The translations under genes and the position numbers were made by a program. The notes below the pieces were generated by a model. That model made no database searches and had not been told where the DNA came from. It saw only the letters and a program-made list of their open reading frames with translations. Shown in pieces: positions 9,556 through 17,279 of a stretch of 51,129 nucleotides of DNA (its first letter is position 1; the number at the start of each line of letters is the position of its first letter). The DNA is taken from NCBI GenBank assembly GCA_023252155.1, contig JAHEXJ010000009.1, forward strand, positions 1-51,129, given 5' to 3'. Origin of the DNA: Actinomycetes bacterium (lineage in GTDB: Bacteria > Actinomycetota > Actinomycetes > Nanopelagicales > Nanopelagicaceae).

Positions 9556-10233
9556 CTAGTGTGGAGCCGCCACAAGCTCCACCTTTTCGACACGCTCCTT
9601 GCGAGCGATCTTTATCCATGAAATGAAACCCCAGATAACGAAGGCTCCGTATATGAGATAAAGAACTGCTGAAGGGTAATAACCAGCCTTTACGAGAAGA
9701 GGAACCCCAACTGCATCCACGGCAACCCAAACCAACCAGAACTCTACGTAGCCTCGTGCCAGACCATAGGTGGCAAGGGCTGAGCCGGTGAAGATCCATG
9801 CATCAGCCATAGGACCCCAAGAGCCGAGGGATTTCAAAACGACGTAGGAGGCGATGAAGAAAACCATCGTTACGGGCATTATCTGCATTTTCTCTTGCCG
9901 CGTGGTCCAGCGAGGCACGATGACCTTTGAGGAACCCGATGCGTCCTTCTTCATCCATCGATACCAACCATAAATTGCCAAGGTCATAAAGAGAACCTGA
10001 CGTCCGGCCTGTCCGTACAAATCCTTGTTTTGGGGTGCATGGAATACCGCACCGAGGAATACCGTGAAGAGCAAGACATTGCCAACGATTCCAACTGGCC
10101 AAGTCCACACTTTCCGGCGCATACCGAGAACCGCGCTACCCAAACCAAATACATTTCCAATGACCTCGCGCCACAATATTGCTTTGGAACCGAAATGAAT
10201 CTGCGCTTGAAAAAGCCAGTTGAGAATTGTCAT
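9556..10233 (-). CDS. pnuX: PnuC-family vitamin transporter, probably PnuX (riboflavin)
   Basis: A 225-residue membrane protein of the PnuC family with about seven hydrophobic segments. The family carries vitamins by facilitated diffusion: nicotinamide riboside (PnuC), riboflavin (PnuX) or thiamine (PnuT). The W-x-x-W ligand motif is visible as F-W-L-V-W (Trp166, Trp169). Context points to riboflavin: the gene overlaps ribH by 4 bases (ATGA) and lies in an FMN-riboswitch operon, as described for PnuX of Corynebacterium. The charged C-terminus (about 208-225) is cytosolic by inference. The name is based on context; nicotinamide riboside transport cannot be excluded from sequence alone. Confidence 0.8.
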   Translation of the reverse strand: MTILNWLFQAQIHFGSKAILWREVIGNVFGLGSAVLGMRRKVWTWPVGIVGNVLLFTVFLGAVFHAPQNKDLYGQAGRQVLFMTLAIYGWYRWMKKDASGSSKVIVPRWTTRQEKMQIMPVTMVFFIASYVVLKSLGSWGPMADAWIFTGSALATYGLARGYVEFWLVWVAVDAVGVPLLVKAGYYPSAVLYLIYGAFVIWGFISWIKIARKERVEKVELVAAPH

Positions 10234-10703
10234 TGAACCCTTCCGCCAAGTTCAAGCATTTGTAGGGCCGCATTGGCGGCTTCATAGCCCTTATCCTCGG
10301 TACTTCCCGGAAGTCCTGCTCTGGCAATTGCCTGTTCGAGGGTATTACACATCAAAACACCGAATCCGACAGGTTTTTTCGATGACAACATCACTTGCAT
10401 GAGGCCGTTCGTTACTCCATCGCAGACAAAATCGAAATGCGGAGTCTCGCCCTTCAGTACTAGTCCCACGGCCACAACTGCGTCATAACCACTTTCAAGC
10501 AGGTAAGTCGAAGCGAGTGGAATCTCAAAGGAACCTGGCACCCACTCGATTCGAATTTCCGCTACTTCGGCTTCTTCACAGGCTCTCTTGGCCCCCTCAA
10601 CCAAGGCATTGCAAATCTCGATGTGCCATTGTGAACTCACAATGGCGATTTTTGCGTTCCTCATTTTCGGAACTCCCAGAATTGGGGCGCCCTCACCGCT
10701 CAT
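10230..10703 (-). CDS. ribH: 6,7-dimethyl-8-ribityllumazine synthase
   Basis: Condenses the ribityl-uracil intermediate with dihydroxybutanone phosphate to lumazine, the penultimate riboflavin step. The 157 residues include V-S-S-Q-W-H near the N-terminus, the V-P-G-S-F-E-I-P substrate loop and G-L-V-L-K-G-E-T-P-H-F-D-F with the catalytic His. Family members form pentamers or 60-mers. The ATG overlaps the end of ribBA by 4 bases, and the stop overlaps the start of the transporter by 4 bases, indicating tight translational coupling in the rib operon. Confidence 0.97.
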   Translation of the reverse strand: MSGEGAPILGVPKMRNAKIAIVSSQWHIEICNALVEGAKRACEEAEVAEIRIEWVPGSFEIPLASTYLLESGYDAVVAVGLVLKGETPHFDFVCDGVTNGLMQVMLSSKKPVGFGVLMCNTLEQAIARAGLPGSTEDKGYEAANAALQMLELGGRVQ

Positions 10704-11935
10704 TTGGATTCTTCCTTTCCGAAGAGTTCTTGGTCACTTGGGATGATGTGTCCTAGTCGATCCCGCTTACTTGCAAGGTAACGAGCGTTGAGAATTCCCT
10801 GTCCGACCACCAACGGGACAATTTCCACTGCAATTCCGGATTCTTCAAGAGCTGCGACCTTAGCTGGATTGTTCGTAAGAAGTCTGATCTTTTTCAGTCG
10901 GAGCATCTGCAATAACTCAACGGCATCGTGCCATTTGCGTTCATCGATTTCGTGCCCCAAGGCCAGGTTGGCATCTACTGTGTCGAGACCGTCATCCTGC
11001 AAAGCGTAAGCGCGAATTTTTTCAATTAAACCGATACCACGACCCTCGTGTCCGCGAAGATAAATAAGCACACCGCGGCCTTCCTCCTCGATCCTCGACA
11101 GGGCCGCGTGCAACTGTGGACCACATTCGCATCTCGTGGACCCAAGAACATCGCCCGTAAAACATTCCGAATGGATGCGTACGAGAGGCGCACGGTCCGA
11201 GTTGCCTGAATCTTCTTCGCCGAGGTTGAGAACCACATTCTCATCGCCCTCTATTCCCGTGACCACTTTTATCGTCCACGTCGATTGCATGCGGGGAAGA
11301 ATTGCTTGTGCGGCCACTTCCGTGTAATCCGTATGCGCTTGGTCTGGGTATTCGATTTCTGCCAATTCAGCGATTGAAATCATCGGTATTCCGTGAACTT
11401 CCGCGAAATGTCTTAACTGCCCACCGCGCATCATTGATCCGTCGTCATTGACCAGTTCAGAAAGAACGGCGGCAGTTGGCAACCCGGCTAATTGGCAAAG
11501 GGCGACGCCGGCTTCAGTATGACCACGACGCACGGCCAATCCGCCCTTTTCAGCAATCAACGGGAAAATGTGGCCGGGCCTCACGAAGTCTGATGCAACC
11601 GATTCATCAAGGGCGAGGAACTGCGCGGTTCTAGCCCGCTCACTTGCTGGGATTCCGGTGGTGATTCCCTTTTTGAAATCAACGCTAACTGTGAAGGCGG
11701 TGCCTTTGGAATCCTCGTTTCGAGCCACCATAGGTGGCAAAGCAAGTCGTCGTGCCCGATCGGCGTCGATCGCAACGCATACGACTCCTGACGTGTATCG
11801 AACCATGAAGCCCATTCGCTTTTCATTCATGAAGATTGCCGGCGCAATCAGATCACCCTCGTTTTCGCGATCCAAATCATCGGTGACGATGATGAACTCG
11901 CCCCGTTTAAACGCATCTAGTGCTCGATTAATCAT
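10700..11935 (-). CDS. ribBA: Bifunctional 3,4-dihydroxybutanone-4-phosphate synthase / GTP cyclohydrolase II
   Basis: Supplies both riboflavin precursors. The N-terminal half (about 1-200) is DHBP synthase with D-D-L-D-R-E-N-E-G-D-L, where the acidic residues bind magnesium, and R-R-G-H-T-E-A-G. The C-terminal half (about 205-400) is GTP cyclohydrolase II with zinc cysteines in S-E-C-F-T-G-D and C-E-C-G, and the R-G-H-E-G-R-G-I-G-L motif. The 411-residue length is typical of the fused enzyme. It overlaps ribE by 4 bases at its start and ribH by 4 bases at its end. Confidence 0.97.
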   Translation of the reverse strand: MINRALDAFKRGEFIIVTDDLDRENEGDLIAPAIFMNEKRMGFMVRYTSGVVCVAIDADRARRLALPPMVARNEDSKGTAFTVSVDFKKGITTGIPASERARTAQFLALDESVASDFVRPGHIFPLIAEKGGLAVRRGHTEAGVALCQLAGLPTAAVLSELVNDDGSMMRGGQLRHFAEVHGIPMISIAELAEIEYPDQAHTDYTEVAAQAILPRMQSTWTIKVVTGIEGDENVVLNLGEEDSGNSDRAPLVRIHSECFTGDVLGSTRCECGPQLHAALSRIEEEGRGVLIYLRGHEGRGIGLIEKIRAYALQDDGLDTVDANLALGHEIDERKWHDAVELLQMLRLKKIRLLTNNPAKVAALEESGIAVEIVPLVVGQGILNARYLASKRDRLGHIIPSDQELFGKEESK

Positions 11936-12537
11936 GGAGTAATGCCTTTGGATAGGAGGCGTTCGACGTATTTACCGAGCACATCCACTTCGATATTGAC
12001 GAGATCTCCAAGCTTGGCCAGACCCAAGATCGTCTTCGCGGAAGTCTCGGGAATAATCCAGAGTTCGACTTCAGAGACGTCGTCGTGGACACTTCCCACG
12101 GTCAAAGAAACCCCGTTAATGGTTATTGATCCTTGTGCTACCACGTATTTCATCAGGTGGATTGGAATGGAAATTCGAAAGCGTTCCCATCGTTCTCCTG
12201 GCTCACGGACACGAATGGTTCCGACGCCGTCAACGTGACCCTGGACCAAATGTCCTCCGAGGCGCTGGGTTGGAAGCACGGCTAACTCCAGGTTTACCCG
12301 ATCTCCAACACGGAGAGCTCCAAGATTGGTAAGCAACAAGGTTTGCTTCATGACGTCCAGAGAGACCGTGTCAGCCTGAATGTCGGTGACCGTTAGACAG
12401 CACCCATTGATGCTTATGGATTCGCCGACGGATACTTCTTTCGTGAGGTCACCTGTCGATAGGCGTATCTCCTTCGAAGTATCGAATTCAGCGATCTGAG
12501 TGACCGTTCCGATGCCCTGTACTAGTCCTGTGAACAT
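11932..12537 (-). CDS. ribE: Riboflavin synthase, alpha chain
   Basis: Dismutates two lumazines into riboflavin and the ribityl-uracil intermediate. The 201-residue protein has the duplicated lumazine-binding fold. It begins with the diagnostic M-F-T-G-L-V-Q-G-I-G; the second half begins near G-H-L-V-Q-G-H-V-D-G-V-G. I chose ATG 12535-12537 because this is the family N-terminus and it forms TAATG with the ribD stop. An upstream ATG at 12582 would add 15 unrelated residues inside ribD. The gene is called ribC or ribE depending on the species. Confidence 0.96.
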   Translation of the reverse strand: MFTGLVQGIGTVTQIAEFDTSKEIRLSTGDLTKEVSVGESISINGCCLTVTDIQADTVSLDVMKQTLLLTNLGALRVGDRVNLELAVLPTQRLGGHLVQGHVDGVGTIRVREPGERWERFRISIPIHLMKYVVAQGSITINGVSLTVGSVHDDVSEVELWIIPETSAKTILGLAKLGDLVNIEVDVLGKYVERLLSKGITP

Positions 12538-13550
12538 TAGAAGCTTGCCTCTGCTTTCTTCTTCGGTAAAAGTACTGTGCAAATATCGCTACCAACTCTC
12601 TTGACTTCCGCAATGGTGAAATCAAGCCTTTGTGAGAGTGTGGTGACGTCGAGATCACCCACTACTTTCTGTCCGGCGCCAAATAGCGTCGGCGCCTGAA
12701 ACCAAGTGATCTCATCGATACAGCCGGCCTTCAAAAGTGCCGTTCCTAACCTCGCTCCGGCCTCAACAAGAATGGAGTTGATGCCTAGAGCATTAACGTC
12801 GTTGATAAATGCGTCGATGTCCCGAGATGAAAAGAGAATGGTTTTAGATTCGCTATTCAATAGATTCGAAGTTGGTGGCAAGGCTCTTTGGCCCATAACT
12901 ATCCGCAGTGGGCGACGATGGTCTCCACTAGGAATAAGCGAAGGATTATCGGCCAATGCCGTACCCGTTCCCACGAGGATCGCATCGGCTTCAGCGCGCA
13001 AATTCTGCACTGAGTCTCGAGATGCGTCCGAGGTGATCCACTTGGACGTTCCATCTTCTGCCGCTGAATATCCATCAAAAGTTGAAGCGATTTTCCAATT
13101 GAAATATGGGCGTTTGTTTGCAATTTTGTGGAGCCATGCCCGGTTGGAGAATGCGGCTTCAGCTTCCAAAAGATGCGGAATTACTTCTACGCCTTGCTCA
13201 TGCAGATATTGCCCGCCGCCCTGGGCGATTGGATTGGGGTCCGCAACAGCGTAAAACACGCGAGCAATCCCAGCCTCGACAATTGCCTTGGAGCATGGAG
13301 GAGTCTTTCCGATGTGATTGCAGGGCTCAAGACTCACATAGATTGTGGAACCTTGGGTTGGCCTACCATTCCGAATGCAATCTTCAATCGCAATAGTCTC
13401 TGCGTGCGCTCCACCCGAGTGAAATCCCTCGCCGATAATCTCTCCGGACGCAGATACGACCACGGCGCCAACAATCGGATTAGGGAATGTGAGGCCGAGT
13501 CCGTTTTTGGACAACTCAATGGCCCGAGTCATAATCGAATCGTGATCCAT
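12537..13550 (-). CDS. ribD: Bifunctional diaminohydroxyphosphoribosylaminopyrimidine deaminase / uracil reductase
   Basis: Carries out the deamination and NADPH-dependent ribose reduction steps after GTP cyclohydrolase II. The deaminase domain (about 1-145) has the zinc motif H-A-E (49-51) and P-C-N-H-I-G-K-T-P-P-C with Cys77 and Cys86. The reductase domain (about 150-337) starts near F-N-W-K-I-A-S-T-F-D-G. ATG 13548-13550 is preferred because GAGGGGG lies just upstream and the protein then starts like known RibD. An in-frame start at 13607 would place extra residues in the riboswitch expression platform. It is the first gene of the FMN-controlled operon. Confidence 0.96.
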   Translation of the reverse strand: MDHDSIMTRAIELSKNGLGLTFPNPIVGAVVVSASGEIIGEGFHSGGAHAETIAIEDCIRNGRPTQGSTIYVSLEPCNHIGKTPPCSKAIVEAGIARVFYAVADPNPIAQGGGQYLHEQGVEVIPHLLEAEAAFSNRAWLHKIANKRPYFNWKIASTFDGYSAAEDGTSKWITSDASRDSVQNLRAEADAILVGTGTALADNPSLIPSGDHRRPLRIVMGQRALPPTSNLLNSESKTILFSSRDIDAFINDVNALGINSILVEAGARLGTALLKAGCIDEITWFQAPTLFGAGQKVVGDLDVTTLSQRLDFTIAEVKRVGSDICTVLLPKKKAEASF

Positions 13551-13554
13551 GATG

Positions 13555-13576
13555 CCCCCTCTATAGAAACCGGGGG
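13555..13576 (-). promoter_or_regulatory. Ribosome-binding-site sequestering hairpin of ribD (riboswitch expression platform)
   Basis: On the minus strand CCCCC (13572-13576) can pair with GGGGG (13555-13559), the core of the ribD ribosome site AGAGGGGG that ends five bases before the ATG. The loop is 12 bases. There is no U-tract, so FMN control is probably at translation initiation rather than by termination. Confidence 0.6.
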
Positions 13577-13623
13577 TCTTAATGAATGCAAACGCAAACC
13601 ACCGCACATGCAGCGGCGTTCAG

Positions 13624-13752
13624 CACGTATCCCTTTATCCAGACTTTAACTGTCGGTCTTGGAATTTCGCCAAGTCAACCGACCACTGGATGTGGCCGGG
13701 TCGCGGACTCTCACCGCCGGTTCGGATTTACACCGACCCCCGGAACAACGTG
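13624..13752 (-). ncRNA. FMN riboswitch (RFN element)
   Basis: The minus strand carries the RFN core in order: a closing stem CACGT/ACGTG (13748-13752 with 13624-13628), the GGGTCGGTGTAAATCCGAAC arm, ACCGGCGGTGAGAGTCCGCG, a variable stem-loop, CTTGGCGAAATTCCAAGACCG, and the 3' strand ACAGTTAAAGTCTGGAT. This is the conserved FMN aptamer. It begins 3 bases after the rpe stop and precedes ribD by about 75 bases. FMN binding should lower expression of ribD, ribE, ribBA, ribH and the transporter. Confidence 0.97.
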
Positions 13753-13755
13753 GAC

Positions 13756-14421
13756 TTATTCTGGCACAGACCCCGCTAATTCGCGCAATTTGGTGACCAT
13801 CGCGGCGGGATCTGGCGACTTAAAGACTGCGCTGCCCGCCACGAAGGTGTCAGCGCCGGCGGCTGTTGCGATCTCTATCGTCTCCTCGGAAATGCCACCA
13901 TCGACCTGGAGCCAAATGGGCCGCGAACCGATGATCCTTCGAGCCCTCTGAATCTTCTCGATCATGTCGAACATAAATTTTTGGCCGCCAAATCCTGGCT
14001 CCACCGTCATAATTAAATACATATCTACTAAATCCGAAAACTCGGCATATTCATCTATCTGCGTATTCGGTTTTACCGCCAGACCCGATCTGGCACCTTG
14101 ACTTCGAATTGCGCGAAGAGTCTGTGCGATGTCATTTGTTGCTTCAACGTGGAGCGTGACGCTTGCGCATCCAATTTCTGCATACTGGGGGGCGATTCGA
14201 TCGGCATCCACAACCATTAGATGAGCGTCAACAGGTAAAACGCTTTCCCGGACAATTTTGCTCGCGGCTTCGAAATCGAAGGTGAAGTTTGGGACAAACA
14301 CATTGTCCATAATGTCGAGGTGAACTAAATCAGAAACGTCAGCGATGCGTCGGATCTCCCCCGCCAGGTCATCAAAATTCGCGTTGAGAATACTTGGGGT
14401 AATTCGCACCTCACGTAACAT
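13756..14421 (-). CDS. rpe: Ribulose-phosphate 3-epimerase
   Basis: Interconverts ribulose 5-phosphate and xylulose 5-phosphate in the pentose phosphate pathway. The 221-residue TIM barrel shows I-T-P-S-I-L-N-A-N-F, H-L-D-I-M-D-N-V-F-V-P-N with metal-binding His and Asp, D-A-H-L-M-V, M-T-V-E-P-G-F-G-G-Q and the phosphate-binding V-D-G-G-I. It lies 19 bases after rsmB. Its product pool includes ribulose 5-phosphate, a riboflavin precursor, which fits its place before the rib operon, although the riboswitch separates them. Confidence 0.97.
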   Translation of the reverse strand: MLREVRITPSILNANFDDLAGEIRRIADVSDLVHLDIMDNVFVPNFTFDFEAASKIVRESVLPVDAHLMVVDADRIAPQYAEIGCASVTLHVEATNDIAQTLRAIRSQGARSGLAVKPNTQIDEYAEFSDLVDMYLIMTVEPGFGGQKFMFDMIEKIQRARRIIGSRPIWLQVDGGISEETIEIATAAGADTFVAGSAVFKSPDPAAMVTKLRELAGSVPE

Positions 14422-14440
14422 GTGCGAATGCTACCTGACC

Positions 14441-15826
14441 TTAAGAGACTCTCTCGAAAAGGGCGAGAAACATGGCATCCGTGCCGTGCCGATGAGTCCA
14501 TAGTTGCATAGCGCCGTTAACCACTGCACCCTCAAGATTTTTCGGCAAATACGGCTCGACCGATATTTGCCGAATATTAGGATGGCGTTTCAGCGCACTA
14601 CTGACTTGTACCTTGGTTTCAGCCAAATGCGGCGAGCATGTCGCGTAGCCGACGATTCCACCGATTTCCACTAATCCCAAAGCGCTATCCAGCAATTCAC
14701 CCTGCAATTTTGTCAGCCCAGGCAGATCCGAAGGTTTGCGTCGCCATCGAACTTCCGGCCTTCGCCTTAAAGCGCCGATACCAGTACAAGGAACGTCGGC
14801 GATGATCGCGCCGAAACTTCGATTTCGTTCGGATAGATCTCGTCCGTCCTCGATCCATACTTCGCCCTGTGCTATGACTTGTTCGACTAGTTTTGCCCTC
14901 ACAGGGGAAACCTCATTTGCGACGAACTCCTTGCCATTAAGTTGTGCGATGCTTGAAATAAGCGCGGCTTTCCCACCAGGCCCCGCGCAAAGATCTAGCC
15001 AACTAGATCTTCCCATCGCAGCTTGTGAAAACACGTGCGCAACTATTTGTGAACCTTCATCTTGGATGCCTGCACGCCGCTGTCGAATTGCATCGATTTC
15101 GGTTGGAATTTGCAAAGAACTTGCACCGTAAGGCGAAAACTCAGTAGCAACTCCGCCAAGTGCGATGAGTTCCTCTTGAGTTGAGCGGCCTGGCCATGAA
15201 ACGAGAGTTGGAGAGGCAGGGACATTATTTGCGCGAAGAGCGCGTTGGACTTCCTCGCTCTCGCGCAACAAGTCAAAGTAGGCGGAAACGATCCATTCGG
15301 GATGTGAGTACTTGACTGCAAGCCGCTCGATTGGATCAGCTATCTCATCTATCAGAGAGTCCCACTCCTCTGAAGACTTGGCGCTAATTTTGCGGAGCAG
15401 GGCATTTACGTAAGTCGCCTTAGATTCACCGATCACCTTTCGCGCGAGTTCGACAGTGGCCGAGACCGCCGCATGCACTGGCACGCGCATTTCGAAAATC
15501 TGATGAGCACCAAGACGGGCTACGTCTACGATTCCGGCATCCACGCTCTCCCAAGGCCGCTCACTTACCTGGCTGAGAATCCAATCGTGTCGACCTTGCA
15601 TGCGAATTGTTCCGTAAACAAGTTCAGTGATAAATCCCTTGTCCCGTTGATCCAAATCACTCTGCCCAAGTACTTTCGGCAAAAGCAAATTGGCGTATGC
15701 GTCATGTCGGTTGACCTGAGTTAACACCTCAAGGGCGAGGACACGAGGCGCATCCGGTCGAGGCTTGCGGAACTGCGGCTTCGGCGAACTAGGCAAAACT
15801 TTCACCTTGCACGATCCGTGCGCCAT
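14441..15826 (-). CDS. rsmB: 16S rRNA (cytosine-967-C5) methyltransferase
   Basis: Methylates C967 of 16S rRNA with SAM. The protein of up to 461 residues has an N-terminal NusB-like RNA-binding domain (about 25-165) and a C-terminal Rossmann methyltransferase. The SAM loop D-L-C-A-G-P-G-G-K-A-A is visible. The two catalytic cysteines are in D-V-P-C-T-G-I-G and Y-A-T-C-S-P-H. The start is uncertain: ATG 15826 overlaps fmt by 38 bases, while GTG 15805 and TTG 15796 are alternatives. The TTG has AAGGTGA five bases upstream and overlaps fmt by only 8 bases. It follows the def-fmt pair, as is common in bacteria. Confidence 0.94.
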   Translation of the reverse strand: MAHGSCKVKVLPSSPKPQFRKPRPDAPRVLALEVLTQVNRHDAYANLLLPKVLGQSDLDQRDKGFITELVYGTIRMQGRHDWILSQVSERPWESVDAGIVDVARLGAHQIFEMRVPVHAAVSATVELARKVIGESKATYVNALLRKISAKSSEEWDSLIDEIADPIERLAVKYSHPEWIVSAYFDLLRESEEVQRALRANNVPASPTLVSWPGRSTQEELIALGGVATEFSPYGASSLQIPTEIDAIRQRRAGIQDEGSQIVAHVFSQAAMGRSSWLDLCAGPGGKAALISSIAQLNGKEFVANEVSPVRAKLVEQVIAQGEVWIEDGRDLSERNRSFGAIIADVPCTGIGALRRRPEVRWRRKPSDLPGLTKLQGELLDSALGLVEIGGIVGYATCSPHLAETKVQVSSALKRHPNIRQISVEPYLPKNLEGAVVNGAMQLWTHRHGTDAMFLALFERVS

Positions 15827-16703
15827 TCGCCCAGCTCTTGGCAGACATTGGCTTCTTGCCCGCTGGAGTCACTTCTTCAAGAACGAGAGAAGTGCCATCT
15901 CCGCACGCAACGATGACGTTCCCTCCTTGAGGGATGAGCGTCGCCGCTGCGAAATCTCCTTCGAAAGAAATCGGCCTGGCGCGATCTATTCGGAGAGAAG
16001 AGTTTCTCCACGTCGTCCAGGCACCGGGTTCGGGAGTAAAAGCTCGGATGTGCCTGTCGATATGCGTCGAATCCTGCGCCCACGAGATACGCGCCTCTTC
16101 CTTCGAAATCTTAGGAGCGTATGAAACTCCTTCGACGCTCTGTGGAGTTGGAGGCGTTCCAGTTTCAATCATTGCCAATGTTTTAGCTATCGCGTCAGGA
16201 CCAACTAAAGACATTCGCTCGAGAATCTCCCCCGCATTTTCGTAAGGTTGCGGCAGGATATCTTCTTGAACATAAATTGCTCCCGTATCCATACCTTGAT
16301 CGAGGGCGAAAACCGAGACGCCAAGAATGCGGTCGCCATTTAGTATCGCCCGCTGAACGGGTGCGGCACCACGCCAAGCAGGAAGGTGTGAAAAATGGAG
16401 ATTGATAAATCCGTAACGAGGCACCGAGAGAACATCGGCAGGCAATATGACTCCATATCCGATCGTTACTACCAAATCAATCTCATTCAAGGAGTCGATG
16501 AGGTCAAGGGATGCGACAGGCTTGACGCAATTAACTCCATGGGAAATTGCCCAACGCGAAACGATTGAGTCCGTCAACGTCCGACCTCGACCAGAGGGCC
16601 TGTCCGGCCTGGTAATTACTAGTGCGAGTTCGTTCTCGGATTCGAGAAGCCATTCCAATGTTGGAATAGCCACACTTGGCGTTGCCGCCACTGCAATTCG
16701 CAC
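15789..16703 (-). CDS. fmt: Methionyl-tRNA formyltransferase
   Basis: Formylates initiator Met-tRNA using 10-formyltetrahydrofolate. The 304-residue protein has the formyltransferase domain (about 1-190), with N-L-H-F-S-H-L-P-A-W-R-G-A-A-P-V-Q containing the catalytic Asn/His, and a C-terminal OB-like domain. The Asp of D-Q-G-M-D-T-G is also present. The GTG start overlaps the def stop by one base (TAGTG), so deformylase and formyltransferase are coupled as in most bacteria. Confidence 0.97.
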   Translation of the reverse strand: MRIAVAATPSVAIPTLEWLLESENELALVITRPDRPSGRGRTLTDSIVSRWAISHGVNCVKPVASLDLIDSLNEIDLVVTIGYGVILPADVLSVPRYGFINLHFSHLPAWRGAAPVQRAILNGDRILGVSVFALDQGMDTGAIYVQEDILPQPYENAGEILERMSLVGPDAIAKTLAMIETGTPPTPQSVEGVSYAPKISKEEARISWAQDSTHIDRHIRAFTPEPGAWTTWRNSSLRIDRARPISFEGDFAAATLIPQGGNVIVACGDGTSLVLEEVTPAGKKPMSAKSWANGARIVQGESFA

Positions 16704-17263
16704 TAAAGCCCTTTACCGAATGTGTAATGAGGAGAGACTTTTATTTCTGGATTGATCCCCGCGTCGGTTGCCAGACCGAACCACTCTGACTCTCGGATCT
16801 CCTTCATTGCTTCCTTACGATCGGCCTTGGAGAGTCGATCGATAAAAAGTATTCCATTCAAATGATCGGTCTCATGTTGAAGTGCCCTTGCCAGCATTTC
16901 ACTTCCCTCGACAATGATGGGTTCGCCATACATATTCCAACCCTTTGCGACCACTCGCATTGCTCGAGGAGTTTCGTATCGAAGCTCTGGAAAAGACAGG
17001 CAACCTTCTTCGCCTTCTTGAAGTTCCTCACTCAAATCAAGTGATGGATTTATCAAATGGCCGAGAGCTTCATCAATATCCCAGACGAATACCCGTAACG
17101 GAACTCCGATTTGAGGCGCCGCCAAGCCCGCTCCAGGAGCATCCAACATTGTCTCCGTAAGGTCGGCGACTAGCGTCCGAAGCTCTTTATCGAAATCCAC
17201 GACCGCAACGGAAGGGGTCACTAGCACTGGGTCTCCGAATAAACGGATGGGTTGGATAGGCAT
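16703..17263 (-). CDS. def: Peptide deformylase
   Basis: Removes the N-formyl group from nascent proteins. The 186-residue metalloenzyme has all three motifs: G-A-G-L-A-A-P-Q-I-G (44-53), E-G-C-L-S (86-90) and Q-H-E-T-D-H (129-134). The metal ligands are Cys88, His130 and His134, with Glu131 catalytic. Its length and the E-G-C-L-S form fit type I/III actinobacterial enzymes. It lies 16 bases after priA and overlaps fmt by one base. Confidence 0.97.
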   Translation of the reverse strand: MPIQPIRLFGDPVLVTPSVAVVDFDKELRTLVADLTETMLDAPGAGLAAPQIGVPLRVFVWDIDEALGHLINPSLDLSEELQEGEEGCLSFPELRYETPRAMRVVAKGWNMYGEPIIVEGSEMLARALQHETDHLNGILFIDRLSKADRKEAMKEIRESEWFGLATDAGINPEIKVSPHYTFGKGL

Positions 17264-17279
17264 GCTCGAAGCCTATCAA

